A stretch of 58,285 nt of DNA from JACQKA01 sp964462785 (GTDB lineage Bacteria; Patescibacteriota; Minisyncoccia; Phycocordibacterales; UBA2100). The notes under the pieces were generated by a model. That model was not told where the DNA came from, ran no database searches, and worked only from the letters and a program-made list of their open reading frames with translations. Shown here in pieces: positions 48,474 to 55,277 of the stretch; position 1 is the stretch's first letter; each line of letters opens with the position of its first letter. The position numbers and the translations under genes were made by a program. The stretch covers positions 1 to 58,285 of the forward strand of contig CAYWZA010000004.1 of assembly GCA_964462785.1 (NCBI GenBank). Reading direction: 5' to 3'.

Positions 48474-50111
48474 ATGCTCAAACCAAAATATTTTCTATAC
48501 GCGCGCAAATCTACAGAGGACGACGACCGCCAAGTGATGAGCATCGAAGCACAGCTTTTTGAGCTTCGAGAGTATGCGCGCAAAGAAAATCTTGAAATCC
48601 TAGCGGAGTTTCAAGAGTCGAAAAGCGCAAAGACCCCAGGGCGAGAGATTTTTGGTGAACTGATGGCTCAGGTTGAGCGAAGTGAAGGTGTAGGTATCTT
48701 GGCGTGGCATCCCGACCGATTGGCTCGTAACTCCATCGACGGCGGCCGCATCGTGTATGGCGTGGACACCCGAAAGATTGTGTCTTTGCGTTTTCCGACA
48801 TTTTGGTTTGAGCCTACCCCGCAGGGTCTATTCATGTTGCAAGTGGCGTTTGGGCAATCTAAATATTATTCAGACAATCTATCGGAAAACATCAAGCGCG
48901 GCGTCCGCCAGAAACTGCGTCGAGGCGAATGGTTGAATCGTGCTCCCTTTGGCTACCAAAACAACCCCCGTATTCGCAATATCGAGCCACATCCTACAAA
49001 CGCACGGATTGTGAAAATAGCGTACGAAGAATACGCCAAAGGGACGCATGCGCTCGTCTCTCTGGCGCAGTTTCTGGCGGACTTGGGCGTGTTTACGAAA
49101 AACGGGACGCCACTTGCCAAAATTTCCATCAAAAGGATGCTCACGCACCGGGTATATCTCGGATTCGTGAAGCATGGGACGGAATGGTTTGATGGAAATT
49201 TTGAACCGATCCTTTCTCCCGCTTTGTTTGAAGCCGTGCAGAGCATTGTCAGTGGCAAGGCGCGGCCTCGCCATCGCAAAATCAAGCACGATTTTCCGCT
49301 CACCGACCTCTTCCGCTGTGCTGAGTGCAGCGGCATGATTTCCGCCCAATGGGCAACTGGAAAGAGTGGTGGACGATATCGCTACTATCGTTGCTCCAAA
49401 AAGCGCGGCCGCTGCACCCAACCGTATGTGCAGGAGTCGGAGCTTGCAGACAAAATACGGGCACGGCTTCAAACAATCTCGCTTTCCGATCGCTACACCG
49501 ACCACATGCTCAAAATGGTGGATGAGTCGGAGAAAACAGACAAAACAGCGTCGCAAAGCGAGATTCACCATCTTTCTTCTCGAATCAAAGCGGACGAGGG
49601 GCGCATGGAAAAATTGGTGTCGGCGTATTTGGACAACGACGTACCGAAAGACATCTATCTAAAGCGCAAGGACACGATCATGCGCTCACTCGCCGCTTTG
49701 CGGGAAGAACTGAAAGATGTTGAACGCGGGAGAAAGAATCGGGTCGAACCCTTGCGGGCGTTCGTTCTCGACTTGAAACAAGCCAATGTTCTCTCCTCGT
49801 CTGAGGATTTGCATGAAATCAAGAGTTTCGTCAAAAAAATCGGAACGAACCCCATTTTGCGAAACAAAACACCCCACCTTTCTTTTCCCTCACCCTATCA
49901 ATTCGTCGCGCAGCGACGCCACCTTTTGCCGCCACCCCCTGCCGCGTCGCTTCGCGACGCCGCGCTCACGGCGGGTGAAGTTTCTATCTGCGGAGAGAGA
50001 GGGATTCGAACCCTCGATCCGGTTTCCCGGATGCATGCTTTCCAAGCATGTGCTTTCGACCACTCAGCCATCTCTCCACTCTTTATAAACGGAACCGATG
50101 CGGTCATTTGA
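48474..50111 (+). CDS. Large serine recombinase, reading frame runs into tRNA-Ser
   Basis: Catalyses site-specific integration, excision or inversion. The resolvase domain begins YARKSTEDDDRQ with the nucleophile Ser, followed by GILAWHPDRLARN; then a recombinase domain, a zinc ribbon (CAEC ... CSKKRGRC) and a coiled coil (about residues 355-425). The last 84 or so codons lie in the 134-bp repeat and then antisense to tRNA-Ser, so the native C-terminus probably ended earlier, near residue 470-490, and the present tail is a product of integration or rearrangement. TAGAAT ends 6 nt before the ATG. It is the likely mover of the copper island. Confidence 0.9.
   Translation: MLKPKYFLYARKSTEDDDRQVMSIEAQLFELREYARKENLEILAEFQESKSAKTPGREIFGELMAQVERSEGVGILAWHPDRLARNSIDGGRIVYGVDTRKIVSLRFPTFWFEPTPQGLFMLQVAFGQSKYYSDNLSENIKRGVRQKLRRGEWLNRAPFGYQNNPRIRNIEPHPTNARIVKIAYEEYAKGTHALVSLAQFLADLGVFTKNGTPLAKISIKRMLTHRVYLGFVKHGTEWFDGNFEPILSPALFEAVQSIVSGKARPRHRKIKHDFPLTDLFRCAECSGMISAQWATGKSGGRYRYYRCSKKRGRCTQPYVQESELADKIRARLQTISLSDRYTDHMLKMVDESEKTDKTASQSEIHHLSSRIKADEGRMEKLVSAYLDNDVPKDIYLKRKDTIMRSLAALREELKDVERGRKNRVEPLRAFVLDLKQANVLSSSEDLHEIKSFVKKIGTNPILRNKTPHLSFPSPYQFVAQRRHLLPPPPAASLRDAALTAGEVSICGERGIRTLDPVSRMHAFQACAFDHSAISPLFINGTDAVI
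49860..49993. repeat. 134-bp inverted repeat around the recombinase, right copy
   Basis: Reverse complement of 48326-48459. Contains the end of the recombinase coding region and stops at CTGCGG, two bases into the 3' end of tRNA-Ser. Confidence 0.9.
49987..49993 (+). other. Right direct repeat (putative att core) at tRNA-Ser 3' end
   Basis: TCTGCGG again, with TTCTA before and AGAGAGA after; matches 39625-39631 in direct orientation. Confidence 0.5.
49991..50077 (-). tRNA. tRNA-Ser (anticodon GGA)
   Basis: Read on the minus strand: acceptor GGAGAGA pairing with TCTCTCC, D-arm GGCTGAGTGGTCGAAAGC-type, anticodon arm GCATGCTTGGAAAGCATGC with GGA, a long variable arm (TCCGGGAAACCGGA) and T-arm GAGGGTTCGAATCCCTC. 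The long variable arm and GGA mark serine (UCC codons). CCA is not encoded. Its 3' end is the junction with the recombinase element, and its 5' end overlaps a homing-endonuclease gene. Confidence 0.97.
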
Positions 50112-50729
50112 TGTACCGAATGTCCGCATATACTTCGTAACAGCCTCCCCACTATACAGGTAGATACGACGTCCCTCGTCAGTAATATGAGGGGTAATTC
50201 GAAATTCTTCAAGTACGGCTGCTACTTGTCCAATGAGCTTTAATGAATGGCTGGTGAAGCATAGACCGATGTTTCTGTATTCCCTATTAAGCACATTATG
50301 GCGATGTACGTACAAACAACCGTCAGTATCCATGAGTCCTCGAACGCACTGACGTCGGTAAATCCTCTGACAAAGAATCCACTCGGGAATTTCTAAACCG
50401 TGCTTAAGTTTATTTCCTCTTGGTAGCCCGTTCCCAACAAGAAAATCAACCACCGCTGTACTGGACAAAGACACGACCAGGGTCTTTCTCTCCTTGCGTT
50501 TACGAATAGCGGGATGTATACCGAAAATACGGTAGCAAAGAGTGGCTACATATTTAGAGTATGTCGCATCCGCCTTCGAATTCAACGTGATGTTTGCTTG
50601 CCAATCGTTATTTATTCCGCCATCACCAAGCATGATGCCGAAAAATTCAGCAAGGTTAGGTGATGGTCGAGGGAGTGTGACGACCTTTCGATGGCTCTTT
50701 TTCGGATACCTGAGTGTGCTTGTTTCCAC
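50064..50729 (-). CDS. LAGLIDADG homing endonuclease, stop inside tRNA-Ser
   Basis: The 221-residue protein has both LAGLIDADG helices: EFFGIMLGDGGI (about 29-40) and CVRGLMDTDGCL (about 127-138), so it is a full two-motif monomer. The last codons read EWRDG-stop from the first bases of the tRNA gene (TGA within GGCTGAG), an overlap of 14 nt. It is free-standing, not within an intron or intein that I can see. The GTG start at 50729 lies 6 nt after TATATT, so it is probably leaderless. It may cut an uninterrupted tRNA-Ser locus and spread next to it; that is inference. Confidence 0.88.
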   Translation of the reverse strand: METSTLRYPKKSHRKVVTLPRPSPNLAEFFGIMLGDGGINNDWQANITLNSKADATYSKYVATLCYRIFGIHPAIRKRKERKTLVVSLSSTAVVDFLVGNGLPRGNKLKHGLEIPEWILCQRIYRRQCVRGLMDTDGCLYVHRHNVLNREYRNIGLCFTSHSLKLIGQVAAVLEEFRITPHITDEGRRIYLYSGEAVTKYMRTFGTSNDRIGSVYKEWRDG

Positions 50730-50775
50730 CAGTACAATATACCAGATTGATCTAGTGCCAAATTAACTACATACA

Positions 50776-51672
50776 CTAGACCTGCATTCCGCGAAGGGCG
50801 GAAAGGCGCTCAGGGATGGGCGGATGCGTAGAGAAGAGGCGCCCAATAAAACGCCCGGCTTCTGATGCGCCGAAGGGATTGGAGATGAAGAGGTGGGCTG
50901 TTGCATGATTCGCGCGGCGCATCGGCTCTTTGTAATCGCTGATTTTTTCAAGCGCGGAGGCGAGCCCTTCGGGGTAGCGCGTGAGCAGCGCACCGGAAGC
51001 ATCGGCGAGAAATTCGCGCCGGCGCGAGATAGCAAATTGCATGAGCTGTGCCGCGATAGGAGCGATGATGAGCGCGATAATCGCGAAAACCATCAGTATC
51101 GCGCCGGCTTTGTTGTCGCGATCTCCACCCCCGCCCCAATGCCCCATACGGAAAAATATATCCGCAAGAATGGAAACAAAACCAACTAAAACGACGGCGA
51201 CTGTCATCACCAAAATATCTCTGTTGCCGATGTGCGAAAGCTCATGCGCAAGCACTCCCTCGAGCTCGCTGCGCTCCAATCGTTCCAAAAGCCCTGTCGT
51301 GACCGCAATCGCCGCGTGCTCTGGGTCGCGCCCAGTTGCAAACGCATTCGGTGCCGCATCTTGAATCACATATACTTTCGGCTTTGGAAGCCCTGCGGTA
51401 ATTGCCAAATTTTCCACAATACGATTGAGCTCAAGCCACTCTGCACCCTCCGCCGGCTTTGCCCCTGCCGCCGCAATCGCCACCTTGTCGGAAAACCAAT
51501 ACGCACCGATATTCATCAAGATGCTTATTGCGACCGCAATCGGTAGCACCGCGGGCGCATTATATGCATACGAAATGAGCCAGCCGAGCCCGATCACGAG
51601 CAGAAAAAACGCAGTCATGAGCGCCCATGTCTTTCTAATATTTGATGATTTATTTGTATACAGTGATGCCAT
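50776..51672 (-). CDS. htpX: HtpX-type M48 membrane metalloprotease
   Basis: A heat-shock membrane protease for damaged membrane proteins. Two N-terminal helices, then the zinc site GVLAHELSHIGNRD, two more helices and a third-ligand region EFLADASGA. The length of 298 residues is normal. It is the last gene of an operon lemA - MazG-like - htpX (gaps 9 and 6 nt), a common lemA-htpX pairing with an extra gene inserted. ATG 51672 with AGG about 10 nt upstream. Confidence 0.95.
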   Translation of the reverse strand: MASLYTNKSSNIRKTWALMTAFFLLVIGLGWLISYAYNAPAVLPIAVAISILMNIGAYWFSDKVAIAAAGAKPAEGAEWLELNRIVENLAITAGLPKPKVYVIQDAAPNAFATGRDPEHAAIAVTTGLLERLERSELEGVLAHELSHIGNRDILVMTVAVVLVGFVSILADIFFRMGHWGGGGDRDNKAGAILMVFAIIALIIAPIAAQLMQFAISRRREFLADASGALLTRYPEGLASALEKISDYKEPMRRANHATAHLFISNPFGASEAGRFIGRLFSTHPPIPERLSALRGMQV

Positions 51673-51678
51673 ACTTAT

Positions 51679-52038
51679 TTACCTGCGTTTCTCGTTAGTT
51701 TTATATCCGTTATCTTCTGACCATAGCAGAAATAAACGCTTTTTAAAACCGCCTTTTTTCTCCTTGTTCTTTTCTTGTGCCAATTCCATTTCTTCAGGAC
51801 TAACTTTCTTCACTTTTTTAATTTCATCAATGACATCCTGTACGTCTGCGAGCTCTTCAATGAGCTCGCTGCGCGTTTTGGTGTGCACCAGCGCCGAGGC
51901 CTCTTCCTCTACTTTCTTGAGGAGCTCGGTCACAAATTCGCCTGCGCGTAACGTCCGCGTTTCAAACTGTACGCGCAAGCGCTCCATTTTCGCAGGAACT
52001 TTGTCGCGAATGAGTTTGTTGTAGTGAACTTTTCTCAG
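51679..52038 (-). CDS. MazG-like nucleotide pyrophosphohydrolase, non-canonical start
   Basis: A small all-alpha NTP/PRA-pyrophosphohydrolase-like protein: HYNKLIRDKVPAKM at the N-terminus, then FVTELLKKVEEEASAL and ELIEELADVQDVIDEIKKV with the metal-binding Glu/Asp. The first ATG (51987) would remove the conserved YNKLIRDK segment. Between that segment and the in-frame lemA stop codon (52048-52050) no ATG, GTG or TTG exists; a CTG at 52038 or ATT at 52011 is the only option, or readthrough of the lemA TAA. I report the CTG. The minimal product from 51987 is 102 residues. Confidence 0.7.
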   Translation of the reverse strand: MRKVHYNKLIRDKVPAKMERLRVQFETRTLRAGEFVTELLKKVEEEASALVHTKTRSELIEELADVQDVIDEIKKVKKVSPEEMELAQEKNKEKKGGFKKRLFLLWSEDNGYKTNEKRR

Positions 52039-52047
52039 AAGCCCGCT

Positions 52048-52605
52048 TTAAAACTTCACTTTTACCGGTTCCTTGGCTGCAGCTTCTGATTCAGCGAGTT
52101 CGAAGAATTCGCGCGAGGTGAATTTGAAGAAATTGCCGATCAGATTGCTGGGGAATGATTCAAGTGCAGTATTGAGTTCTTGTACGACGCCGTTATAGAA
52201 ACGGCGCGCCGCCTGAATTTTGTTTTCCGTATCGGAAAGCTCGCGCTGCAGCTCGATGAAGTTTGTATTTGCCTTAAGGTCTGGGTAGCTCTCCGCAACA
52301 GCAAAAAGCGATTTCAGTGCACCGGTAAGCATGTTGTCGGCTTTGTTGTGATCACCCACACTTTGCGCACCCATCGCTGCCGTGCGCGCCTCCGTCACTT
52401 TCTGCAAAGTCCCCGCCTCATGCTGCATGTAGCCCTTTACCGTTTCTACCAAATTAGGGATGAGATCGTAACGCCGCTTGAGCTGCACATCGATATCAGA
52501 CCACGCCTCCTTAACGCGATTCGTCAGCGCGACGAAATGATTATAAGCCCACACTGCCCAGAGAATGATAACGGCGAGCGCCCCAAAAATAATATATGTT
52601 GTCAT
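52048..52605 (-). CDS. lemA: LemA family protein
   Basis: A 185-residue membrane-anchored helical protein. One N-terminal helix (about 3-22) is followed by the LemA signature VKEAWSDIDVQLKRRYDLIPNLVETVKGYM and FIELQRELSDTENKIQAARRFYN. LemA is often encoded with HtpX and thought to act with it at the membrane. The ATG at 52605 is used; TATCAT ends 9 nt before it. It is the first gene of the operon. Confidence 0.95.
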   Translation of the reverse strand: MTTYIIFGALAVIILWAVWAYNHFVALTNRVKEAWSDIDVQLKRRYDLIPNLVETVKGYMQHEAGTLQKVTEARTAAMGAQSVGDHNKADNMLTGALKSLFAVAESYPDLKANTNFIELQRELSDTENKIQAARRFYNGVVQELNTALESFPSNLIGNFFKFTSREFFELAESEAAAKEPVKVKF

Positions 52606-52647
52606 ATACGATGCATGATAGCACAAAAAACGTGTATGCCAGATGAT

Positions 52648-52677
52648 TTGACTTGTGGGTTATAAGTGTGGTAAGAT
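52648..52677 (+). promoter_or_regulatory. Promoter of 52711-53605 operon
   Basis: TTGACT (52648-52653), 18-nt spacer, TAAGAT (52672-52677). Confidence 0.65.
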
Positions 52678-52710
52678 ATTTCCGGTCTAAACAAGAGAAC
52701 GAGGTGCCGA

Positions 52711-53298
52711 ATGGCAATACACATCCCGCAGAACTGCTCGAAAATTCTTGTGCAGTTTGTCCTCTCGGGTCCAAATTTATGGGATTACCCGGGAATCAAA
52801 AATCTGGGAGCTGAAACTCCCGAGCAGGCAGAGGCGCGAAAGCTGCGTTCGCGGGAGCATCCGTCAGAGGAGCTGCTCTCGGACACAGGCAACTTCATGG
52901 GATTTATAAAGGCGTTTGCCGATCGCACTCTTACGCAGGCAACTGTGCAAGAACGGCTTGGCAAAAACGAGAGGTACTATCGCCTACTGAGCTTTGGGTT
53001 TGGCGTGCGCTCAGGAAATGAGCCGCTGCCAAGCGCAGAAGCGCGAAATGTGCTTGCAAAATTACTGTCAGAGAATTGGTCATCCCTGACCGTCACGAAA
53101 AATAACGTGCTCGTGAATGGCGTGCCGACCGATAGCTGCATGCTATCGATTCTGCTGCGGAACACCAAGGTAGCGCACATGCCGAAATACTATACGCTCG
53201 GCGAGGAAGTCGTAATCGGAGTACATAAGGTGATCAACACCACCCGCCAAGTTAACGACGCCAAAAAGCGTCAGTCGACTGAACTGTCAGGAGGCTAA
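52711..53298 (+). CDS. Hypothetical protein
   Basis: The 195-residue product is not recognised. It is soluble, with a charged helical middle (TPEQAEARKLRSREHPSEELL) and a C-terminal half of mixed strands. GAGG lies 7 nt before the ATG. It is co-transcribed with the membrane protein gene one base downstream. Confidence 0.7.
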   Translation: MAIHIPQNCSKILVQFVLSGPNLWDYPGIKNLGAETPEQAEARKLRSREHPSEELLSDTGNFMGFIKAFADRTLTQATVQERLGKNERYYRLLSFGFGVRSGNEPLPSAEARNVLAKLLSENWSSLTVTKNNVLVNGVPTDSCMLSILLRNTKVAHMPKYYTLGEEVVIGVHKVINTTRQVNDAKKRQSTELSGG

Positions 53299-53299
53299 A

Positions 53300-53605
53300 A
53301 TGCTCACAATATTTTCGATCGCCTGCTTAGCGGTAATACTCATGGCGGTGGGATCAGCATGTGCGGAAAACTCGGACTATAGCGGGACCAGCGTATTAGG
53401 CACAATGCTCCTCGGTTTTTCCGCGGCATTGTACGTACTAGCCGGTGTGCTTATTGCCGACCTCAAGATGGGAAATGCCCTGAAAGACGCCTGCCTTTCG
53501 CAGGAGGCGCTCGCGAAAGAGCGCGAGGTCATCTGCTCGGTACCAGTGCTGTTTCGGGATGGAGTATTTGAAAAAGTACTCGTCCCGAATAAGCAAAACA
53601 AGTAG
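53300..53605 (+). CDS. Hypothetical two-helix membrane protein
   Basis: The 101-residue product has two membrane helices (about 3-22 and 34-56) and a hydrophilic tail of 45 residues. AGGAGG lies 5-6 nt before the ATG, inside the end of the previous gene, so translation is coupled. A strong terminator follows. Confidence 0.7.
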   Translation: MLTIFSIACLAVILMAVGSACAENSDYSGTSVLGTMLLGFSAALYVLAGVLIADLKMGNALKDACLSQEALAKEREVICSVPVLFRDGVFEKVLVPNKQNK

Positions 53606-53625
53606 GTGGTCATGTGGCCACGAAC

Positions 53626-53659
53626 CACCCGTCGTTCTCCGGAACGGCGGGTGTTTTTT
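53626..53659 (+). terminator. Terminator of 52711-53605 operon
   Basis: CACCCGTCGTTC-TCCG-GAACGGCGGGTG, one T-G pair, followed by TTTTTT. Confidence 0.9.
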
Positions 53660-53692
53660 CTATCCTGCTCAATGCAAGACACTCGTTTGGAA

Positions 53693-54871
53693 CTAAATTT
53701 CATTCACCCGCGGTTGCAGGCGCACTGTCGCAGTATCAGTATGCGGCAATCCCGCATCATCAAAGCAGCGTAAGGTATACGTGGTTGTTTCGAAGAGTGG
53801 GCTCGAGTTGATACCGCCAATGGGGGACATGAATGTCGAATTGATGACCAAGTGCCCAAAGGAATCAACTCCGTTAGAGCCGCTCACGCGTGCGCACGAA
53901 GAAACGCCTGTCGCTGTCCAGGAAACACGCGCGCGCGAACCGCGCCGCACCACAGGAGTAGCTTCTATAGAAAGGGTCACCGGTCGTATGGAAATACCCG
54001 AGCCATCACCGCTTCCAGGAGTAAATGTGAATTCGCTGGTGTCGGATGCGCTCGAACAATCCGGGTCTCCGCCAATCCCCCAGTCCACAAGCCCGTCGCC
54101 ATCTCCGTTGTCGAGTCCATCGCTACATTGCGGAAGTGTCCCTCCGGGTTGTGTTCCAGGCGGTATGCCCGATGCGTCGGTACAAGTGAAAGTAAAACTC
54201 GTCCATGCCGAATAGAGATCCGTGCTGTCTTGCGCCCTCACGCGAATAGTCCTCGGTCCCTCTGTGGAATATGTGTGCGTTGCCGAAATCGGTATGCCTG
54301 ATGCCGCGTAGCCCGATGCCGGCACATAGGTGTTCTCATCGTTGTTTGCTATGCCATCGCCATTGCTATCGACGGATGCGTCCCAGTCGATAATGTAGTG
54401 GATGCCATCACCATCGGGATCGGTTGAGGTGAGTATGACGGTGTACGGCGTATTGATCACACATGCTCCGCTTCCAATGATGCTGGGAGTTGTCGGTGGT
54501 TGATTAGCGGGGGTATCAGTGGGGCATTCGCTATCGCCTGGGGTACAGGGGGTTTCAGTTGGCGGGTCGTCGGTCGGAGGGGGTGCTTGTCTGGTGCTGC
54601 CAGTCAGCGTCGCTGCAGCTCCACAAAAAGCACTACCGATGCCAAAAAAAGTGGACTGCCCACTGCATACCGTTCCTTCGCCGCTGGCACCTAGATATGA
54701 ACCAAACAGATTCTGGCTATACGCTGCAAGACCCTGATAAACCGATGTGACTCCACTTACCGCACGCGTGAATATATTATTCTGAAACTGCGCATGCGCC
54801 GATGTCGGCATCAAAAGGAGCGTCACTATAAGTAAAGGGATGAACTTCGATGAGGGTGTGTTGTTAATCAT
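53693..54871 (-). CDS. Secreted multidomain surface protein with PKD-like domain and CSDGxDN motif
   Basis: The 392-residue product has a signal peptide (IPLLIVTLLLMPTSAHA), a Cys-containing segment, a Pro/Thr-rich linker (about 100-135), a PKD/cadherin-like domain with TDPDGDGIHYIIDWD and calcium-type Asp runs (SNGDGIANNDENTY), then CSDGLDNGDGDGLVD...DPDCSSASD, a short motif frequent in CPR surface proteins, and an Ig-like C-terminus. TATCAT ends 6 nt before the ATG (leaderless). Likely on the cell surface; function unknown. Confidence 0.78.
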   Translation of the reverse strand: MINNTPSSKFIPLLIVTLLLMPTSAHAQFQNNIFTRAVSGVTSVYQGLAAYSQNLFGSYLGASGEGTVCSGQSTFFGIGSAFCGAAATLTGSTRQAPPPTDDPPTETPCTPGDSECPTDTPANQPPTTPSIIGSGACVINTPYTVILTSTDPDGDGIHYIIDWDASVDSNGDGIANNDENTYVPASGYAASGIPISATHTYSTEGPRTIRVRAQDSTDLYSAWTSFTFTCTDASGIPPGTQPGGTLPQCSDGLDNGDGDGLVDWGIGGDPDCSSASDTSEFTFTPGSGDGSGISIRPVTLSIEATPVVRRGSRARVSWTATGVSSCARVSGSNGVDSFGHLVINSTFMSPIGGINSSPLFETTTYTLRCFDDAGLPHTDTATVRLQPRVNEI

Positions 54872-54880
54872 AGGTAAATG

Positions 54881-54914
54881 ATACCCCTCACACCCACTGT
54901 GCGCAGAGGGGTAT
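54881..54914. promoter_or_regulatory. Inverted repeat over the promoter of surface protein 54871
   Basis: ATACCCCTC and GAGGGGTAT, 9 bp, 16-nt loop. Its left arm covers the TATCAT -10. The GGGGTATC-type arm is like the palindrome at rpoB. It also lies 25 nt past the stop of the upstream gene at 54939, so it could double as a terminator. Confidence 0.5.
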
Positions 54915-54938
54915 GTGGATATCCTGTTATTCCCTTTT

Positions 54939-55232
54939 TCAATTCTGAGCCATGTGTACTGCAATGCCGATATGTTTTTCGATGGCAGATACACGATCCA
55001 TTAGTAGATCAATTTCCTTTGCATAACCTAACACGCTACGTAGCTGTTCGGAGAGATCTGCGATTGCTTTAGTGTTCGCCTCGATGGTTCGCGTATGTGC
55101 ATTGATTTGGGCTTGCAAATCTAAGTGAACGGCTTGTAATGCCTCCTTGGTCGCCATTCGGTCCCGAATACCTGAGACATCCTCCTGAATTTCAGTAACG
55201 ATTTCCAAAATAGTTTTTATACTTTCATCCAT
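54939..55232 (-). CDS. Small coiled-coil protein
   Basis: The 97-residue product is almost all heptad coiled coil (EIQEDVSGIRDRM through IEANTKAIADLSEQL and MDRVSAIEKHI). TATAAT ends 7 nt before the ATG at 55232, so this start is chosen over one at 55241, which lies inside the -10 hexamer. Not recognised; possibly a structural or adaptor protein for the neighbouring surface proteins. Confidence 0.7.
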   Translation of the reverse strand: MDESIKTILEIVTEIQEDVSGIRDRMATKEALQAVHLDLQAQINAHTRTIEANTKAIADLSEQLRSVLGYAKEIDLLMDRVSAIEKHIGIAVHMAQN

Positions 55233-55277
55233 ATTGGTCATTATACACTCTCTAATTTTATATCAAGAACTGCATCA

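Noticed and set aside
50064..50729. A tRNA intron or intein hosting the LAGLIDADG gene
   Set aside because: tRNA-Ser is uninterrupted and the endonuclease is a separate frame with its own start.
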